Made by a program: the position numbers and the translations under genes
NCBI GenBank assembly: GCA_930367205.1
Contig: OV884011.1
Coordinates: forward strand, 140,055,937 to 140,119,936
Source of the DNA: Acanthosoma haemorrhoidale
Lineage: Eukaryota > Arthropoda > Insecta > Hemiptera > Acanthosomatidae
Direction: 5' to 3'
DNA: 64,000 bases
Notes under the pieces: model-generated
Databases searched by the model: none
Seen by the model: only the letters and a program-made list of their open reading frames with translations
Told to the model about the DNA's origin: nothing
In this document: positions 20,718-33,689 of the stretch, piece after piece
How positions within the stretch are numbered: position 1 is the first letter of the stretch
How the letters are laid out: every line of letters begins with the position of its first letter

Positions 20718-23700
20718 CCGAGTGTGATTGGGCGAATGTCTTGGGAGCAGAGGTGGATCTCTGGTGGATTTTATTACGTACGTATTGTTTGAATGCTGAT
20801 ATGAATGTGAACTGAACATATTGAGAGAGTTCTATATTAAGTATGAGTGAGCTTTAAAATCACAATTATTAATGATAGATAAGCAAATCGTAATTTTATT
20901 TTTGATTCAGAACTCAAACAAGAAACATTTCTTTACAGCCCTAATTCCATTTAGAGAGATGATATTTTGCAAGAATGTATAGTTTAATGACCCAGGTATG
21001 TTAAAAAAATTATACCTTATGAATAATCATGAGCAAATGAATTATTTCTAATTAAAAAATAAATATTTTCCTTTCTGATGAAGTGTACAGAATTAAAAAT
21101 GTTTGCCTCGTAATTAAAAACATGTAGTATGTGTTACTGACTTGTTAAGTTGTTATAAAATTAAATTTCCAACTCATCAATATTTTTAATTTTTTTAATT
21201 GCATAGTAATAAAGAAGGAGTATATATTTTACTCGTGGGAGTTGCAAATACACAATATATGTGTACAAAGTTAAAGTAAACTTATATGAATAACATCGAA
21301 TAAATTGTGTGATGTGTACAATGTGATTAAATGTAGATAGAAAGAAAAAATAATAAGGAAGGAAATTAGAGGAAACTATGGTAGATAGGTGGACTATAAG
21401 TTTTGTTACAAAAAGTTAAGTATTAATGAAATACTTTTCACAACTACAAGGTGACCCTTAGTTATGTGATACGTGACAAACTATTTTTTTTTACATTCAG
21501 CAAATCAGATTTTAGTCTATAGAAATGTAAATTTAACGTAAACTGCATACATTTTCTACCCAATCTGTAATCTAAGCCAACATGCCATTATTGAGACAAG
21601 TCCACAATCCGTGCATTTTTACGGGATTTGAATGGTTTATTCAATCAGATCCCAGAAGGAAGTACCTCAAGGAACATTGTTCAAAGACAACATTATGCAA
21701 GATCAATATGCGTAGATGGAACAACATAAAGGACTACATAAAGTTCAACGAGATCAATAATACCCCCCTAGTGTATTACTTTTATTACATTTTATTTATC
21801 CATGAGTAGACTATTTTGTCTGCCCACAATGTTGGTTTTTATTGTCCTGAGCATTCAACGGTAAATTTTTAATCTTCATGGAGGGAGGTTGACTGGTGGA
21901 CTCAATTTATTTATTAATCTTGCTGCTGCCTCTTCGCTAATGGGTCATTTGGCTTTCATTGGCCGTGGTTAAAACATTACAATAAATCAAAGTAAATATA
22001 AGACAGAATTGCTGTATTATTGTTTTGCACCCTTGACCCAGTATTTCTTACGTTTGATCGCATCTCTTTGACACTATCTTCTTTGTTCTTCAGACGTAGG
22101 ACGAAATTTATTTCTCATTCTCTCAGATTTATGAACTTATATATCTCGATATCATGTGGTTCAGCTAATACGTTCCAATGCGGGTAGTGCATGTTGGGAG
22201 ACAGAGCGAACAATAAATAACTTAATAAAATATATATGTTATAATATATATAATAAATATATATATATATTATTACGTTCTTCAAATAAATTAGTTTATT
22301 TGTTAACTTTAAATTTATTTTATTTACTATTAGGTTCTATTAACAAAAATAAATCTGCCAAAAAGATGAATTTAATTACAAAAAAAAACTTAAATTAATT
22401 ATTTATAAATACTTGTTTACAATTTTGCTTCTTCTCCTTTTATCCTCATCAATTATTTTCAAACCAAATCAGTTCTTTTTCTTTTGTTGCAATGGCTCTT
22501 CTTGGTTCTGCTAAGTCCAATACCACTAACTAAAAGAAATTTTAAAGTTTTTCTAACACACAATTTACAGCTAACATGTATCACGGGCTGATTCCAAAAA
22601 CTAGAGTGTGTTTTCATTATCACAACAACAACTATACTATCTTTTGTTTTTTTCATCCACTCTCAATTGTTTTATTTTGCCTTCTTGATAAGTTGGATTA
22701 AATATTATATAAAAACTCCACAATATCTAATATCACAACAATATAAATATAAAATTATTAATAAACGATCTTTTATTTCATATTGCTTCTAAATAAAGAA
22801 TCTCAAAATCGCTTTATTCACTGTTTTTCTAAAAATTGGTTTGTTATAATATTTGGCTATAATTATAACTAACCACCGACTGCCTGTGGGTCAATAATTG
22901 TGTACACTGGATTCGCAGATTTTGAATGGTCTTAGAACTACTACTACCCTGATTTGGTTATCATAGAAATATCATGCTGGACACTGGAACCAAATTACTT
23001 CTGATTTTGGTATATCTGCTGATTTTTTATTCAAACTGACCTCCTTGGGCCTTAATAGCAACTAAGCATCTCTATGTAACAACTGACATCTTTCTCCTTC
23101 CAACTAGCTAACTACCAACTGATTGAATTTTAAAATGTCTAATTCATATGGCACACTGCCCATTGGCATGGGTTTATAAATCATTTTAATGTCTATTTAA
23201 ATCAATTATATTTAACACGATTCAAAATATCACTATTTGTTGTATTTGAGTTATTGATATTTTTACGTGCTTTAGGGGGTAATTAGTTGATTGGGGTTGA
23301 GAATGTTCACACCAGATCGCCTCTTGGACCCTTTCCCCTGCTTTCTGGCGGGAAGTATTCCAATCTACTGTTTACTGTGACCAGTTACAATGCTCATCAG
23401 ACCTGAGTGTTGAGGTCGAGATACTTTCTATAGACAGTCGTGGACGCTGTCTTCATTTTCGTTTACACCTTGTGGTCAAGGTGATCATTCCTCCTTAGAC
23501 CGAAGTGAGCTGTATCGCTATCTACCTATGACCGGTATGTTGCGTTTCTACCTCGAGGTCGAAGCGCTCCTGATACGATCTGACGATCTCAGATTTTAGT
23601 CTCACTTGTGGCGCAAATGAAGAACTTTTCATTAGGAAGATGTGCAGTCGAAGCATTAAGCGTAAAATCCTTCTTATAAATACATATCCTCAAAACCATG

Positions 23701-26536
23701 TTTCCTTTGTCATTGCTTATAATTATTTGCTGTTACAGTGGTAAGATTTATGCAGCCCAGTTTAGCTTCATCCGTGTTCAGATATTTCCCGTTTATACAT
23801 GTAATTTGTTTTAGGCCTTATGACGAATTATGTATGTGTCAATTGTGATTTATTTTGCACATTTTAATAACGTTCATCACCTAAACGTACACCACCAGAG
23901 GGTCCGACGCATTTGTAATTATTATTTATCATACCGGAAGTCAAAAATCTTTAATTCACGTACGCCTGTAGCGCCTACAGTCATAAAGGTAAACTTTCGG
24001 TAACATAATTTGAATGGATAACAATAATTTTAACAGACTTTGTCGCAGGGTTGATGTGTGTTATAACAGCCCAATATAGTTTCCCACACACAATTACACA
24101 CAATTATTTCTAATTTATTAATTCTAAGCTATTAGACGCACTTATTTTATTTATTTTTGATGAGGACATTTATTACATGTCAAAGTATTGGCCTCGAAAT
24201 AATATTATTGAAACTGAACATCTGGATTCCCAACAAAATATTCACTCTGATCGAAAAAATTCCACGGCGAACTATGAACTGGTATTATAATGAATAATAG
24301 CACTAACATTGTAAAAGAAAACATTTCATAGAGAATTGATATTGCTGATTAAAGCGGCTTTTTAAACAGAAGAAGAATACCCTGTGGGAGATTCCTCGGT
24401 AATGACCCCGACGTTCCACTGCGGATGTCGGTCTAGCTTCTTATTTCAGTAACCACATAGCGACGTGATTTCGGCTCTGGGCGGGTTAGCCCGTAATGGG
24501 CCGACACCAGTCCGTCCAGCTCTCAGGCTAGGGTCATCCACTCTCTCATTCTTGTATTCTCTTAGGTCTTCTGTCCTTCAAGGGTTAATCAGTAAGTACT
24601 AGGCCAGTAATTTAGTCCAGTGGCTAGTGGTCTAGTCGCTCTAATGAACGTTTTAGAGTTCAGAAACGGTTTAGTCAAATGGCGTGGGATTTACTAGAAT
24701 GACAATGGAAGATTTTTTTTAATATACGTTTATTTTAGCTAAGCTTGAAAGTCTTACATAAATACAATAACGTTGAATACAAAAATGTTTTGATAAAAAA
24801 AAAAATCATGGAATAAAAAAATAATAACGATCATTATGATAATGATTATGGTATTTTAGTTAAATAACAAAGGAACTTAACGCCCAATAATATTTTGTTG
24901 TAGTTGCTTACTATGCTTAATAGGATGTCTTGTAGATGTCTGGGTTTTAATCTTGTATCTGAAGGCAGATCACCATTATTGCGTTTGGTTACTCCTTCAA
25001 AGCATTACTGTAATGGTGTTTAGTGAAATTCTTCGTGATGAATTCATCTTTTGACACTATTTATAGGTCTTAACATACTTGTACTGGTTTGTAACGAGCC
25101 ATGGAGCGTCCACCGTATTTAATTTTGAAAAATTTGAAACCGTTTAACTCATGTCCAGTTGCGTGTGTGAGCTGGTATGGCGAATTCTACTCATCTACTT
25201 ACGTTACATACTACTGGATACATCACACGTTTTACTTAACTGCTCGCTTAAATAGTTTTTCATATATTACGTTTAGTCGCTAAATCACTCGGGCCTTGAC
25301 GAAAAATGTTGACGTGTGACGTTGATATAGATCTGATAGGTGAGTCGTGAACAGTGATTTTACTAAATAAATTTATTATCAATTATGAATTAAATTTCAT
25401 TTTTAAATATATATGTGTAACAAAATGAAGAACGTTAAACGTGGAGAAATAGTATAGCGATTCAACCTTGGGAATTACAGGTGAGTTTCTTCAAAACTTA
25501 CCGAAATACCGGAAATTATTATTGCGTTACCGTCTCAAATGTGTCATTAAATAGACCATTTATGGGGGGGGGGGCAGAACATAATAGCTTCTAAGAATAC
25601 AGGCCCCGACTTTTTCTGGTTAATTTTGTTTTTTTCCATTTTTTCCCCCATAGCAATTTAACTAAAAACCCATTGTTATACGACAAAGTAGTTTGGAATA
25701 TACATTTAAAATATAAAGTAGATTGAATCATTTTTACGATTGTAACTGCACACCATTTAGCCCCATTAAGGACAATCGTCCCTTACCTGAATGAAAGTAG
25801 AGCTTCTTCCTTTGCGCTCACCTTTGGTTATAATATAGGCTTTGTTTGGGACCAAAATAAGCAAACCACTGATTGTATTTGCACTCTGAGGTGCATTTCA
25901 TCGACCTTAGATTTTCCAGATGTATTGATAATGACGGTCGTAATTATTACCCTACAATTCGCTTTGAAAACAATGATCAGAAGAGAGGAGGAAATTGAGA
26001 AAAGAGGATGCAACGAAAACTGCATCTCTCGCATGAAAGAAATAATCCGTGATAAGATCTTAGTAAGTGAGCTCTCCTAGTGAAGGACTCATCTACGTTT
26101 ATAATGTAAAGGCCCACATTCTCCAAACAACAGTGTCTTTTTTGACGAAGTTGGAAACGATCGGATGAGAAACTTACGAATGATTGTTGTAATGTTTTGT
26201 ATTACTTAACATGTTTTATATTGAGTCACTATTTAGTGGTTGTTGATCCATTTTTTTTCCAAACTTTTACGGACTAAATTTTGTGGTACAGATTATGAAT
26301 TAAATTGTGTTTATTATATAAATGTATATAAACAAAATAAAAGGCGTAGAAAGTTAAGTGATAATTAACGTTAATCTAAAGAAGAGAGTTAAATATCTAA
26401 AATTTGAAATCAGGTCTTCAAATAAATAATTATTGATCGCTTTAGATTGTCAGTGTAATATTCTCTCTTTTTAGGGTTTGGTTGATGTTTTTCAAAACTT
26501 TATGAGTCCTTTGGATATTGGAAATATATGAGAAAT
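20718..26536. other. AT-rich intergenic DNA with small simple-sequence features
   Basis: No gene recognised over 5.8 kb. A TA-rich block lies at about 22228-22273. A G-homopolymer of about 11-12 bases lies at 25564-25575. GC-richer islands lie at 23.3-23.6 kb and 24.38-24.56 kb, the latter holding CGGGTTAGCCCG and other short hairpins, but neither shows a domain. A single phrase at about 21655 reads KEVPQGTLF in one frame, like reverse-transcriptase motif B, but nothing around it supports a LINE. Confidence 0.35.
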
Positions 26537-26571
26537 ATTCTGGAGCTAGCCAAATCATTAACAAGGACATA
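26537..26571. repeat. 35-bp exact direct repeat, copy 1
   Basis: A 35-base stretch beginning ATTCTGGAGCTAGCCAAATC and ending AACAAGGACATA is repeated exactly at 27472-27506, while the sequences outside and inside differ. It brackets a 900-bp block with two CT arrays. Confidence 0.85.
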
Positions 26572-26668
26572 CTTTAGATGGCTACGGATATATCTGTAGA
26601 CTGTACGCAGGTTTTCCAACCGGTGTCCGGTGAGCCTGATGGATGTGTGTACCTCAAGGTTGTCACCA

Positions 26669-26670
<2 letters not shown>

Positions 26671-26751
<81 letters not shown>
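26671..26751. repeat. (TC)n microsatellite
   Basis: About 80 bases of almost pure TC dinucleotide. Confidence 0.98.
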
Positions 26752-26755
<4 letters not shown>

Positions 26756-26906
26756 TTAATATGTGAGAAATACCCTGAATGTTACAAACATTAGCTGATA
26801 AATCTTAACTTCTCGTTATAATTAAACGATCCATTTATTTAAAAAATTTTATTAGATAAAGTCTAAATCGTGTTTCCTTCCGGAACACCAAGTTTTTTTG
26901 TTGGGG

Positions 26907-26958
26907 ATATTGGTACATGTACCAATATTCCTGGGGATATTGGTACACGTACCAATAT
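26907..26958. repeat. Two tandem near-perfect palindromes, 30-bp period
   Basis: The first palindrome, 26907-26928, has TATTGGTACATGTACCAATA as its core and is perfect over 22 bases. The second, 26937-26958, differs only at the centre (CACG for CATG). Each arm is 10-11 bases, so both could form cruciforms or bind a dimeric protein. Confidence 0.85.
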
Positions 26959-27015
26959 TCCTGTTTTTTTGAGAGCTCCGGCCGGGCTAATAACTCTTGA
27001 AATAATAAAAATAAT

Positions 27016-27018
<3 letters not shown>

Positions 27019-27092
<74 letters not shown>
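27019..27092. repeat. (CT)n microsatellite with a TATC interruption
   Basis: Two CT runs separated by three TATC units (about 27048-27060). Open reading frames across it are Ser-Leu repeats caused by the dinucleotide and are not genes. Confidence 0.95.
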
Positions 27093-27471
27093 ATTCCGTT
27101 TGCTCTGGACACTCCTTCCACATGATCCAGCCATTGTTTTCTTGGGTGTCCTCTGGGTCTATTATAATTCTTCGTGATGTTGTTCATCATCAAGTGCTCT
27201 GGTATTTATCAAGTCGTGGAATACCGCTCTCAGATTCACTAAGGCCAGTCTTCTTATGGAAGGCAATCAAAAACTGTAGCACCCTGGGATTAGTCACGTC
27301 GGACCAGTGCTTTGTGCTACAGAAATCAAAATAGAGATCATCCGGCAAACAAAGTACAACTAAGGTCAAACTGACTAGGTGTTGTAAAGAAAGAGTGGGA
27401 AGAGGGTAGATAACTTAGCAGAGACGTAGCGTAGATGGCAGCTCTGCACTGACTCTTCCTTCTGAAACAGC

Positions 27472-27506
27472 ATTCTGGAGCTAGCCAAATCATTAACAAG
27501 GACATA
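27472..27506. repeat. 35-bp exact direct repeat, copy 2
   Basis: Identical to 26537-26571. Confidence 0.85.
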
Positions 27507-27567
27507 TAAACATGAGAAAGTTTCATTAATTGATTAATTAGTAGGTATTAAAAAACAATTCTATAAT

Positions 27568-28150
27568 TTTGAGGAGGGTGTCAAATTAAAGATTTCCAAG
27601 TTCTGATTAATACCATGTCATTTTTGTTTTGATTTTTCAATTTATATTTACTAGTAGTCATTTGAACTGTCATTAACATCTTGTTTGCAAATTTAATGCT
27701 AGTCATTTTTTATTGGCTTGATATTTTACATGGCAATTCTATTTAAAGACCCGATCATGTTAAAGGTAAAGGAAGCCCTTGAAAAATAATGAATGACTTT
27801 ACCTCCACGCTGAATTGGGTATCAAGTTGTCTGAACGTACCGATTAATAATCTTTAATAGGTGTGGGAGCTTAAACGGACTATAATTATTTAAAGTCGTC
27901 AAAGGTGCAATCCCAGTTATTTTGCGGCCCCAATGTCATAAAGAAGGATAATATTTTGCATAAAAGTTTTACTTGAAGCCTCAGAGATGTTAAAAAATAA
28001 AAGATGTCATATGAAAAATAATGAACAGTCGATTACTAATCAATTACTTTAAATTAAAAAATAAATATTTTCCCTTCATATCAAGAGGGATATCAAATTA
28101 AAGATCATGACATCCTCATTAATAGCATTTATTACGCATTACGGTTTTAG
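27568..28150 (+). repeat. Diverged repeat DR, about two to three units of 250-263 bp
   Basis: GGTGTCAAATTAAAGAT (about 27577), GGGTATCAAGTTGTC (about 27826) and GGATATCAAATTAAAGAT (about 28089) mark successive unit starts. The text between the first two matches the 18.55 kb copy, including AGTCATTTGAACTGTCATTA and CTTGAAAAATAATGAATGA. Divergence is high, so this is an old repeat. Family unknown. Confidence 0.5.
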
Positions 28151-31060
28151 TGGGCTATTATTACAAAAATTTATTAAAAACGTCAATAAAATCGTTTTCT
28201 TAAAATCTGTATTCAATTTTTTTTTTCTTTGTTTAATAATTGAGTAACAGCTAACTAATAATGGAGATTAAAATTTTCTATTTATTAACGAGTATTTTTT
28301 TTTTTCTTTGTCTCATAAATTGTATATCCTATTTTTATTAATATTGTCGATTCATTTAGTTTTGAATATTAGTACTTTAAAATGTGTGCCTCCTTTTTAA
28401 TAGAGAGGTTTTAGTTTTCAGAGTTCGTTGTAAATATAATATATCTCACGTTGGGTACAATAAGGTCACAACTCGACTATCAATTAACTTTACAGTATGG
28501 GAATTTCTGTTTTCAAATGGCAAAGTTTGGAACTACGGAAATGACATGAATATAGATTCAAACATTTTCTGTTTAAATGTGGTATTAACTTAAAAAAGAG
28601 CTTTTTTAAATTGTAACCGTCGTGCGCTATTTGTACCGAATAAAAATAATATAACTATATATTTGTATCATACCAAAATAAAGTACATTACTATTAATAA
28701 TAAAATATTATATAAAAGGTTATAGAAAGTTTAAGAATTGATCGACACAGGGTTTTTGGTAAATTTCGTGACTTCAAAAAGAGCTTCACATTATTTTATA
28801 TGTTAATTTGTAATTATTATTTGTAATTTTCCAAGCCGTAAACTAAAATGTAGTCGTTGCTTTGCATTAGGATAATTCCCAAGATTACAAGCTCTGATAG
28901 GCTGCTAAGGCCTGATTGAAAACGTGATTTAGATAATAATAATAAAAAATAAATCGTATCTAAACAAAAGAAATATATCTACTTTAATAGACAATGTATG
29001 CAGAATATGGACAGTTATCAAAAAAAGTTTTGAGAGTACAAGAATTTTTCTATGAATGGAATATTGAAGTCTTCCTACATCGTACTAACAGTGGGCTACT
29101 GAAGGATTGAATTTTACAAAGTTCAATATTTTGAACATCTTTTAAATGAATGGAGGAAATTTATAATATGGGATAAATGTATTATATATTATTATATATC
29201 TAGGATAATATTGGCCCTAGATAAATATTTAATCGTATGGCTGCTGTCATTTCTCGTGTCCATGTCAATTAATTGTGTCCCAATAAGATCCATTGTTTTT
29301 ATACTGTTTTGAATGAAAAATACTTATTTATCATTTACTTAATATTTTTGAATCAAATTTATGTACAAATGACTTATTTTAGAACATAACACGTATTAGC
29401 TGATGTGAAACTAGTTTTTAATAGGAAAGAGTTTCTTATTAATGAGCAACTACAACTGTAAATATTCGTTGTATCAATCATGTATAATTGGGTAGTGTTA
29501 AACAATTACTAAACTTTAACCGATTGGTTTTGTTTATTATATTCTGCAATATAAACATTTTGGTTAAGGTGTTTCAACTGATATTTCTCTAAGTATCCCT
29601 GTTAGGAAGATTGATTCGGTTTATTTTTTTTTTTTCGCAAGTTTCACAAATTTTCTAAAGAAAGTTTTTAGCTATACAGCTATGGTTCATTTCAGATCAT
29701 CAAATCTGACTTTTAATATTCTTTCTAAATCATATGTCTTTGGTAAGTAGTTGACTTATAGTTTTAAAAAGGCTTGTATTTTATTAAAATATATAACGAT
29801 ACCATTTTTGAAGATAACTCATACTTTAAGTATTCTATAAAACTAAAATTAGTAAATTGGTATTTATATTATTCTAGAAAAATAAGCGAATATGTGTAAG
29901 CAATGAATGTTCTTCCGTAATTTAAGAAATCAACCTTCAAGTCATGTTTCGTAGAGTTTGAACTAAAACGTCATGTATTTATTCCATTAAATCCCAGAAT
30001 CCACATGGGTGAACTCATGGTAAAAAAAACAGTTTAAATTTAAACATTGATAGAAGATAAACATAGATTTTCAACTGAATCTCCACTAACTAAAATGTGT
30101 AGTTATCGTACAAGGAACGACACAGACAGTTATTTAAACAATTTTTGAAAAAATACACTTATTCACATTCGAATGGGGTATACATGAATTCCAATAAATT
30201 AAGACAAGGAAAAGAAAAATCCTTGTTTTCGATTTAATTTCGACCCTTTGTTGGAAAATAAACTTGTCAGACCTATTTCCTTTTTGGATGCTATTCGATT
30301 CGGTGTTTTTCTTCATTTTATGTTGTACCAGAAGGTTGAAAATCCACTTTGGATAAACGGATTTATTAAAGGTCAGAAATCGCTCGGAAGGCGTGCACCG
30401 ATGCATACAGATAGCGTGTTTAACATTTTTTCTCTATTTATAAAATGCCTCTTCTCCCCCCCCCCCCTCCTACCGTTAGGGTCCAGTCTAAACCCACCAT
30501 TATGGGAATTGGCCCATAAAAATTAATTTTGTTAAATCTCTATACGAAGGGTCCGTCTGCTGTTGAGCTTTTCGAGTAAAATAGGAGCTTATGTATTTAT
30601 CTGCTACTTTGCAGGACGCTTTGACGAAAGTGAATATTTTTTTCCTTGCGATTCGACTCGGAACCAAGGCGATAAAGGATAAAGACGGAATAAAAAACAA
30701 AACACAAAAAAAAAAATGAGCCACTAAACACTTTCGAAAGAAGGCCGAAAAATAATAAATAACTCACGCATAGAAATGGGACACTTTCAAAGTAGGATTA
30801 ATTAAAATTCGGACCGAAAAAATGACGAAAACCGTCGCAAACTAAAAAGTTTGAAAATCATTTACTCTTCATAGGGATCTAAAAAAGTATAGAGTTTTAT
30901 TAGATTATTAGGATGTGCATAAGAAATATTATGGTGTTTTTATCCAATGTTATCACAACATTATATTAATATATAAGGAGGATTTTCAAAGGATCTTCAT
31001 TGAATACACAACTATTTCATTGTGATTTTGTTATGGGTTATTGTATCAGGAAATGAAATT
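28151..31060. other. AT-rich intergenic DNA, nothing recognised
   Basis: No supported gene. A C-homopolymer lies near 30457-30467. The 30.13-30.75 kb stretch has three overlapping short frames on opposite strands with no domain. Confidence 0.35.
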
Positions 31061-31339
31061 TGGTTGCTTATCAGTGACTTTACTGCTACTAAGGCTGCTT
31101 AACAGTGGTGTTATTTTTACTGAGTTTATTTAACAACGATGTTACTGCCAATGAGGTTGCTTAAGATAAGTGTTACTACAACTAAAGCTGCATTCCAGTG
31201 GTGTTATTATCCCTGAGGCTGCTTAGCAGTGGTGTTACGGCTGCCGAGGCTGTTTAACAGTGGTGTTATTTTGATTGAGGTTATTTAACAACGATGTTAC
31301 TGCCAATGAGGTTGCTTAGCAGCGACCATACTGCTGCTG
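31061..31339 (+). repeat. 31-bp minisatellite, nine contiguous units
   Basis: Units of exactly 31 bases run from 31061, 31092, 31123, 31154, 31185, 31216, 31247, 31278 and 31309. The consensus begins AGGCTGCTTAACAGTGGTGT. Units differ from each other at several positions. There is a higher-order period of five units (155 bp): units 2/7, 3/8 and 4/9, counting from 31061, resemble each other best, the second and third pairs most clearly. Further unit pairs continue, less regularly, to about 31430 and again around 31790-31960 and 32280-32328. Confidence 0.9.
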
Positions 31340-31807
31340 TCTTACTGGTTACTGCTGATGAGGCTGCTTAACAGTGGTGTTATGTTTACTGAGGTTATTT
31401 AATAACTATGTTACTGCCAAATAGCAGGGACATTACTGCAACTGTAAGTGAATAACAACAGGCTAACTAAATGATTAGTGCAGGGGTATAATTAAATAAT
31501 GCAGCTTTCGCCTTTCCACAATTGACCATATTGTGACTCGTCTTACCTCTTTGAGTCGTAGAGTGAATACAGTATATATAACAGACAGAGTTTAAAATTG
31601 CCGGTGATATAAATTGTTCTAAATGTAATATGGTTTCCACGCCATCAATTGACAGACTGGAAATGACCGCTTAGAGCAGTCGAACACGTTATTTTGGTGA
31701 ATAAATGCCATATTGTGGAAATACGAAAGCTATATTATTTACCGGGCTTACTGCTACCCCAGCCATCTTAACAGTGGTGTTTCTAGTACGGACGCTGCTT
31801 AACATCG
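31294..31807 (+). repeat. 514-bp tandem duplication, copy 1
   Basis: The sequence from GATGTTACTGCCAATGAGG repeats 514 bases later with only a handful of substitutions (for example GTAAGTGAAT versus GTAAGTCAAT). It includes part of the 31-bp minisatellite and one complete MITE-like element. Confidence 0.92.
31495..31739. mobile_element. MITE-like element, 245 bp, copy 1
   Basis: The left end AATAATGCAGCTTTCGCC and the reverse complement of the right end, AATAATATAGCTTTCGTA, form terminal inverted repeats of about 28 bp with four mismatches, both continuing into TTTCCACAAT. TA flanks both ends (31493-31494 and 31740-31741), as for Tc1/mariner-type insertions. No coding capacity is present, so it would depend on a transposase elsewhere. 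The boundary choice rests on the TA; other boundaries a few bases out are possible. Confidence 0.7.
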
Positions 31808-32328
31808 ATGTTACTGCCAATGAGGTTGCTTAGCAGCGACCATACTGCTGCTGTCTTACTGGTTACTGCTGATGAGGCTGCTTAACAGTGGTGTTATGTT
31901 TACTGAGGTTATTTAATAACTATGTTACTGCCAAATAGCAGGGACATTACTGCAACTGTAAGTCAATAACAACAGGCTAACTAGATGATTAGTGCAGGGG
32001 TATAATTAAATAATGCAGCTTTCGCCTTTCCACAATTGACCATATTGTGACTCGTCTTACCTCTTTGAGTCGTAGAGTGAATACATTATATATAACAGAC
32101 AGAGTTTAAAATTGCCGGTGATATAAATTGTTCTAAATGTAATATGGTTTCCACGCCATCAATTGACAGACTGGAAATGACAGCTTAGAGCAGTCGAACA
32201 CGTTATTTTGTTGAATAAATGCCATATTGTGGAAATACGAAAGCTATATTATTTACCGGGCTTACTGCTACCCCAGCCATCTTAACAGTGGTGTTTCTGG
32301 TACGGACGCTGCTTAACATCGATGTTAC
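31808..32328 (+). repeat. 514-bp tandem duplication, copy 2
   Basis: Near-identical to 31294-31807. Homology breaks after ACATCGATGTTACT at 32328. The junction carries minisatellite text on both sides, which suggests unequal exchange between 31-bp units. Confidence 0.92.
32009..32253. mobile_element. MITE-like element, 245 bp, copy 2 (duplicated, not separately inserted)
   Basis: Same element as at 31495-31739, carried by the tandem duplication at exactly the same offset of 514. It is therefore not an independent insertion. Confidence 0.7.
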
Positions 32329-33689
32329 TCAACGAATTGATTGAGCCTCAGTAGCAGTAATCTGAATGTTTAGCTCTTGATGATGACAATTGTTCGTGTT
32401 GAATGAATTTTTGGATACACCCACGTTTAATTTCTTGACTCCTTTTGTGTTTGGTTTTCTTGTTTACAATAGTTACAGTCATATATTTTGGGCACGCGTA
32501 GAATTATATAAATTCATATACTTATACCTAGAGAATAGTACGTATAAATCAATTATGATTCAATCATAATCATTTCGTTGATAGCTTATGTGATTTTCAT
32601 AAACGCGTTAATTATGCTCACCAATAATAAATAAATGATCTTGCTAGGTATCTATTACGTAAAATGATTTTACGACCATATTGAAAATGGAAATGAAGAC
32701 GACGAACCACCAACACTGTTTAAATATTCTATTTTTATATTCCATGAGCGAAACTCATTCTATTACAACTTTAATCCCTTATTTATTAGTGCCGTGTTAT
32801 TATCCCCTTAAAAACTATTATTATTATTATTATTGGTATAAAACATGAATTATCAGCCTGTAACATTTATAGAACTGTCCTGAACAACGGGAAATATACT
32901 GCCCTAGGAAACATACTTAGACTGGACATGTGGGTGGGATGATAGTAGACTACTTCTGCCAGCTTATTCTAAACAGCAGGTCTCGCAGCCATTTTTGTAT
33001 AGTCTTCGATATCAGTTCGAGGTGGATGAGAATTTCTGTGTCATGGAGTTAGTCCATGTGTTACTGCGGAATTGAATAAATGTTGCGTGAAAATTCTAGT
33101 GTAATGTCCTGCTGGAAGCTTACATGGGTGTGTCAGTCATATACCTTTGTATGTTTGATTGGATTATTATGTTAGCTAATGTTTTTATCCCACAACGGTT
33201 TTGAGAAGTTCAAATCGGTGTTTTAGATATTATTGTTTCAGGAGTGTGCTTTTCTGTCGATTGATTTGAGTATTGCGCTGTACCGGTGGGCAAGTGTCAA
33301 ATTTTGTTATTGGATTCGATCCGCTTTCCTTTGAAGACGATTAAACTGTTCGGAGGTGTTTTGGAGTGTAGCAGATAATTGTGTTGGATTGAATAATTGT
33401 GTAAGGAGGTAGTTGTTTCGTCTGGAAATGTCTTCTTAAGAAGCGAGCTTTGATGTCCTATAATGCCCTGAGTATAAAAACAGTAAATTAGTGAGTTACT
33501 GACTTTGTCTCAAAAGCAGCTCTAAGTCCAGGACAATCAGATTGTATAATTTCCTTTAGAAAGGAATAAATTTTAGGAGTTTGAACATGAATATTCTGAA
33601 GAGTGGAAAAAATAACTCTAGTACTCATCTTAATGAAAGACAATGTGACTAAGTTCTTATAATAAATACTATGAAAATTATTGAGTGTT
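32329..33689. other. Intergenic DNA with a short TTA microsatellite
   Basis: A (TTA)n run lies at about 32817-32834. The 32.9-33.5 kb part is less AT-rich than its surroundings but shows no domain I recognise. An 82-codon minus frame at 33488-33736 overlaps the decayed LINE on the other strand. Confidence 0.35.

Noticed and set aside
21640..21720. KEVPQGTLF phrase as a reverse transcriptase motif B
   Set aside because: No other polymerase motif lies on either side in any frame; a single short match is not enough.
26870..27334. 154-codon frame across the CT array as a gene
   Set aside because: Its middle is the microsatellite, its start crosses the palindromes, and no domain is seen on either side.
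31061..31430. Regular 31-bp repeats as a CRISPR array
   Set aside because: Units abut with no spacers, they differ from one another, and the window is eukaryotic. A minisatellite explains them.
32009..32253. Second independent MITE insertion
   Set aside because: It lies at exactly the 514-bp duplication offset with the same flanks, so it was copied along with the duplication.
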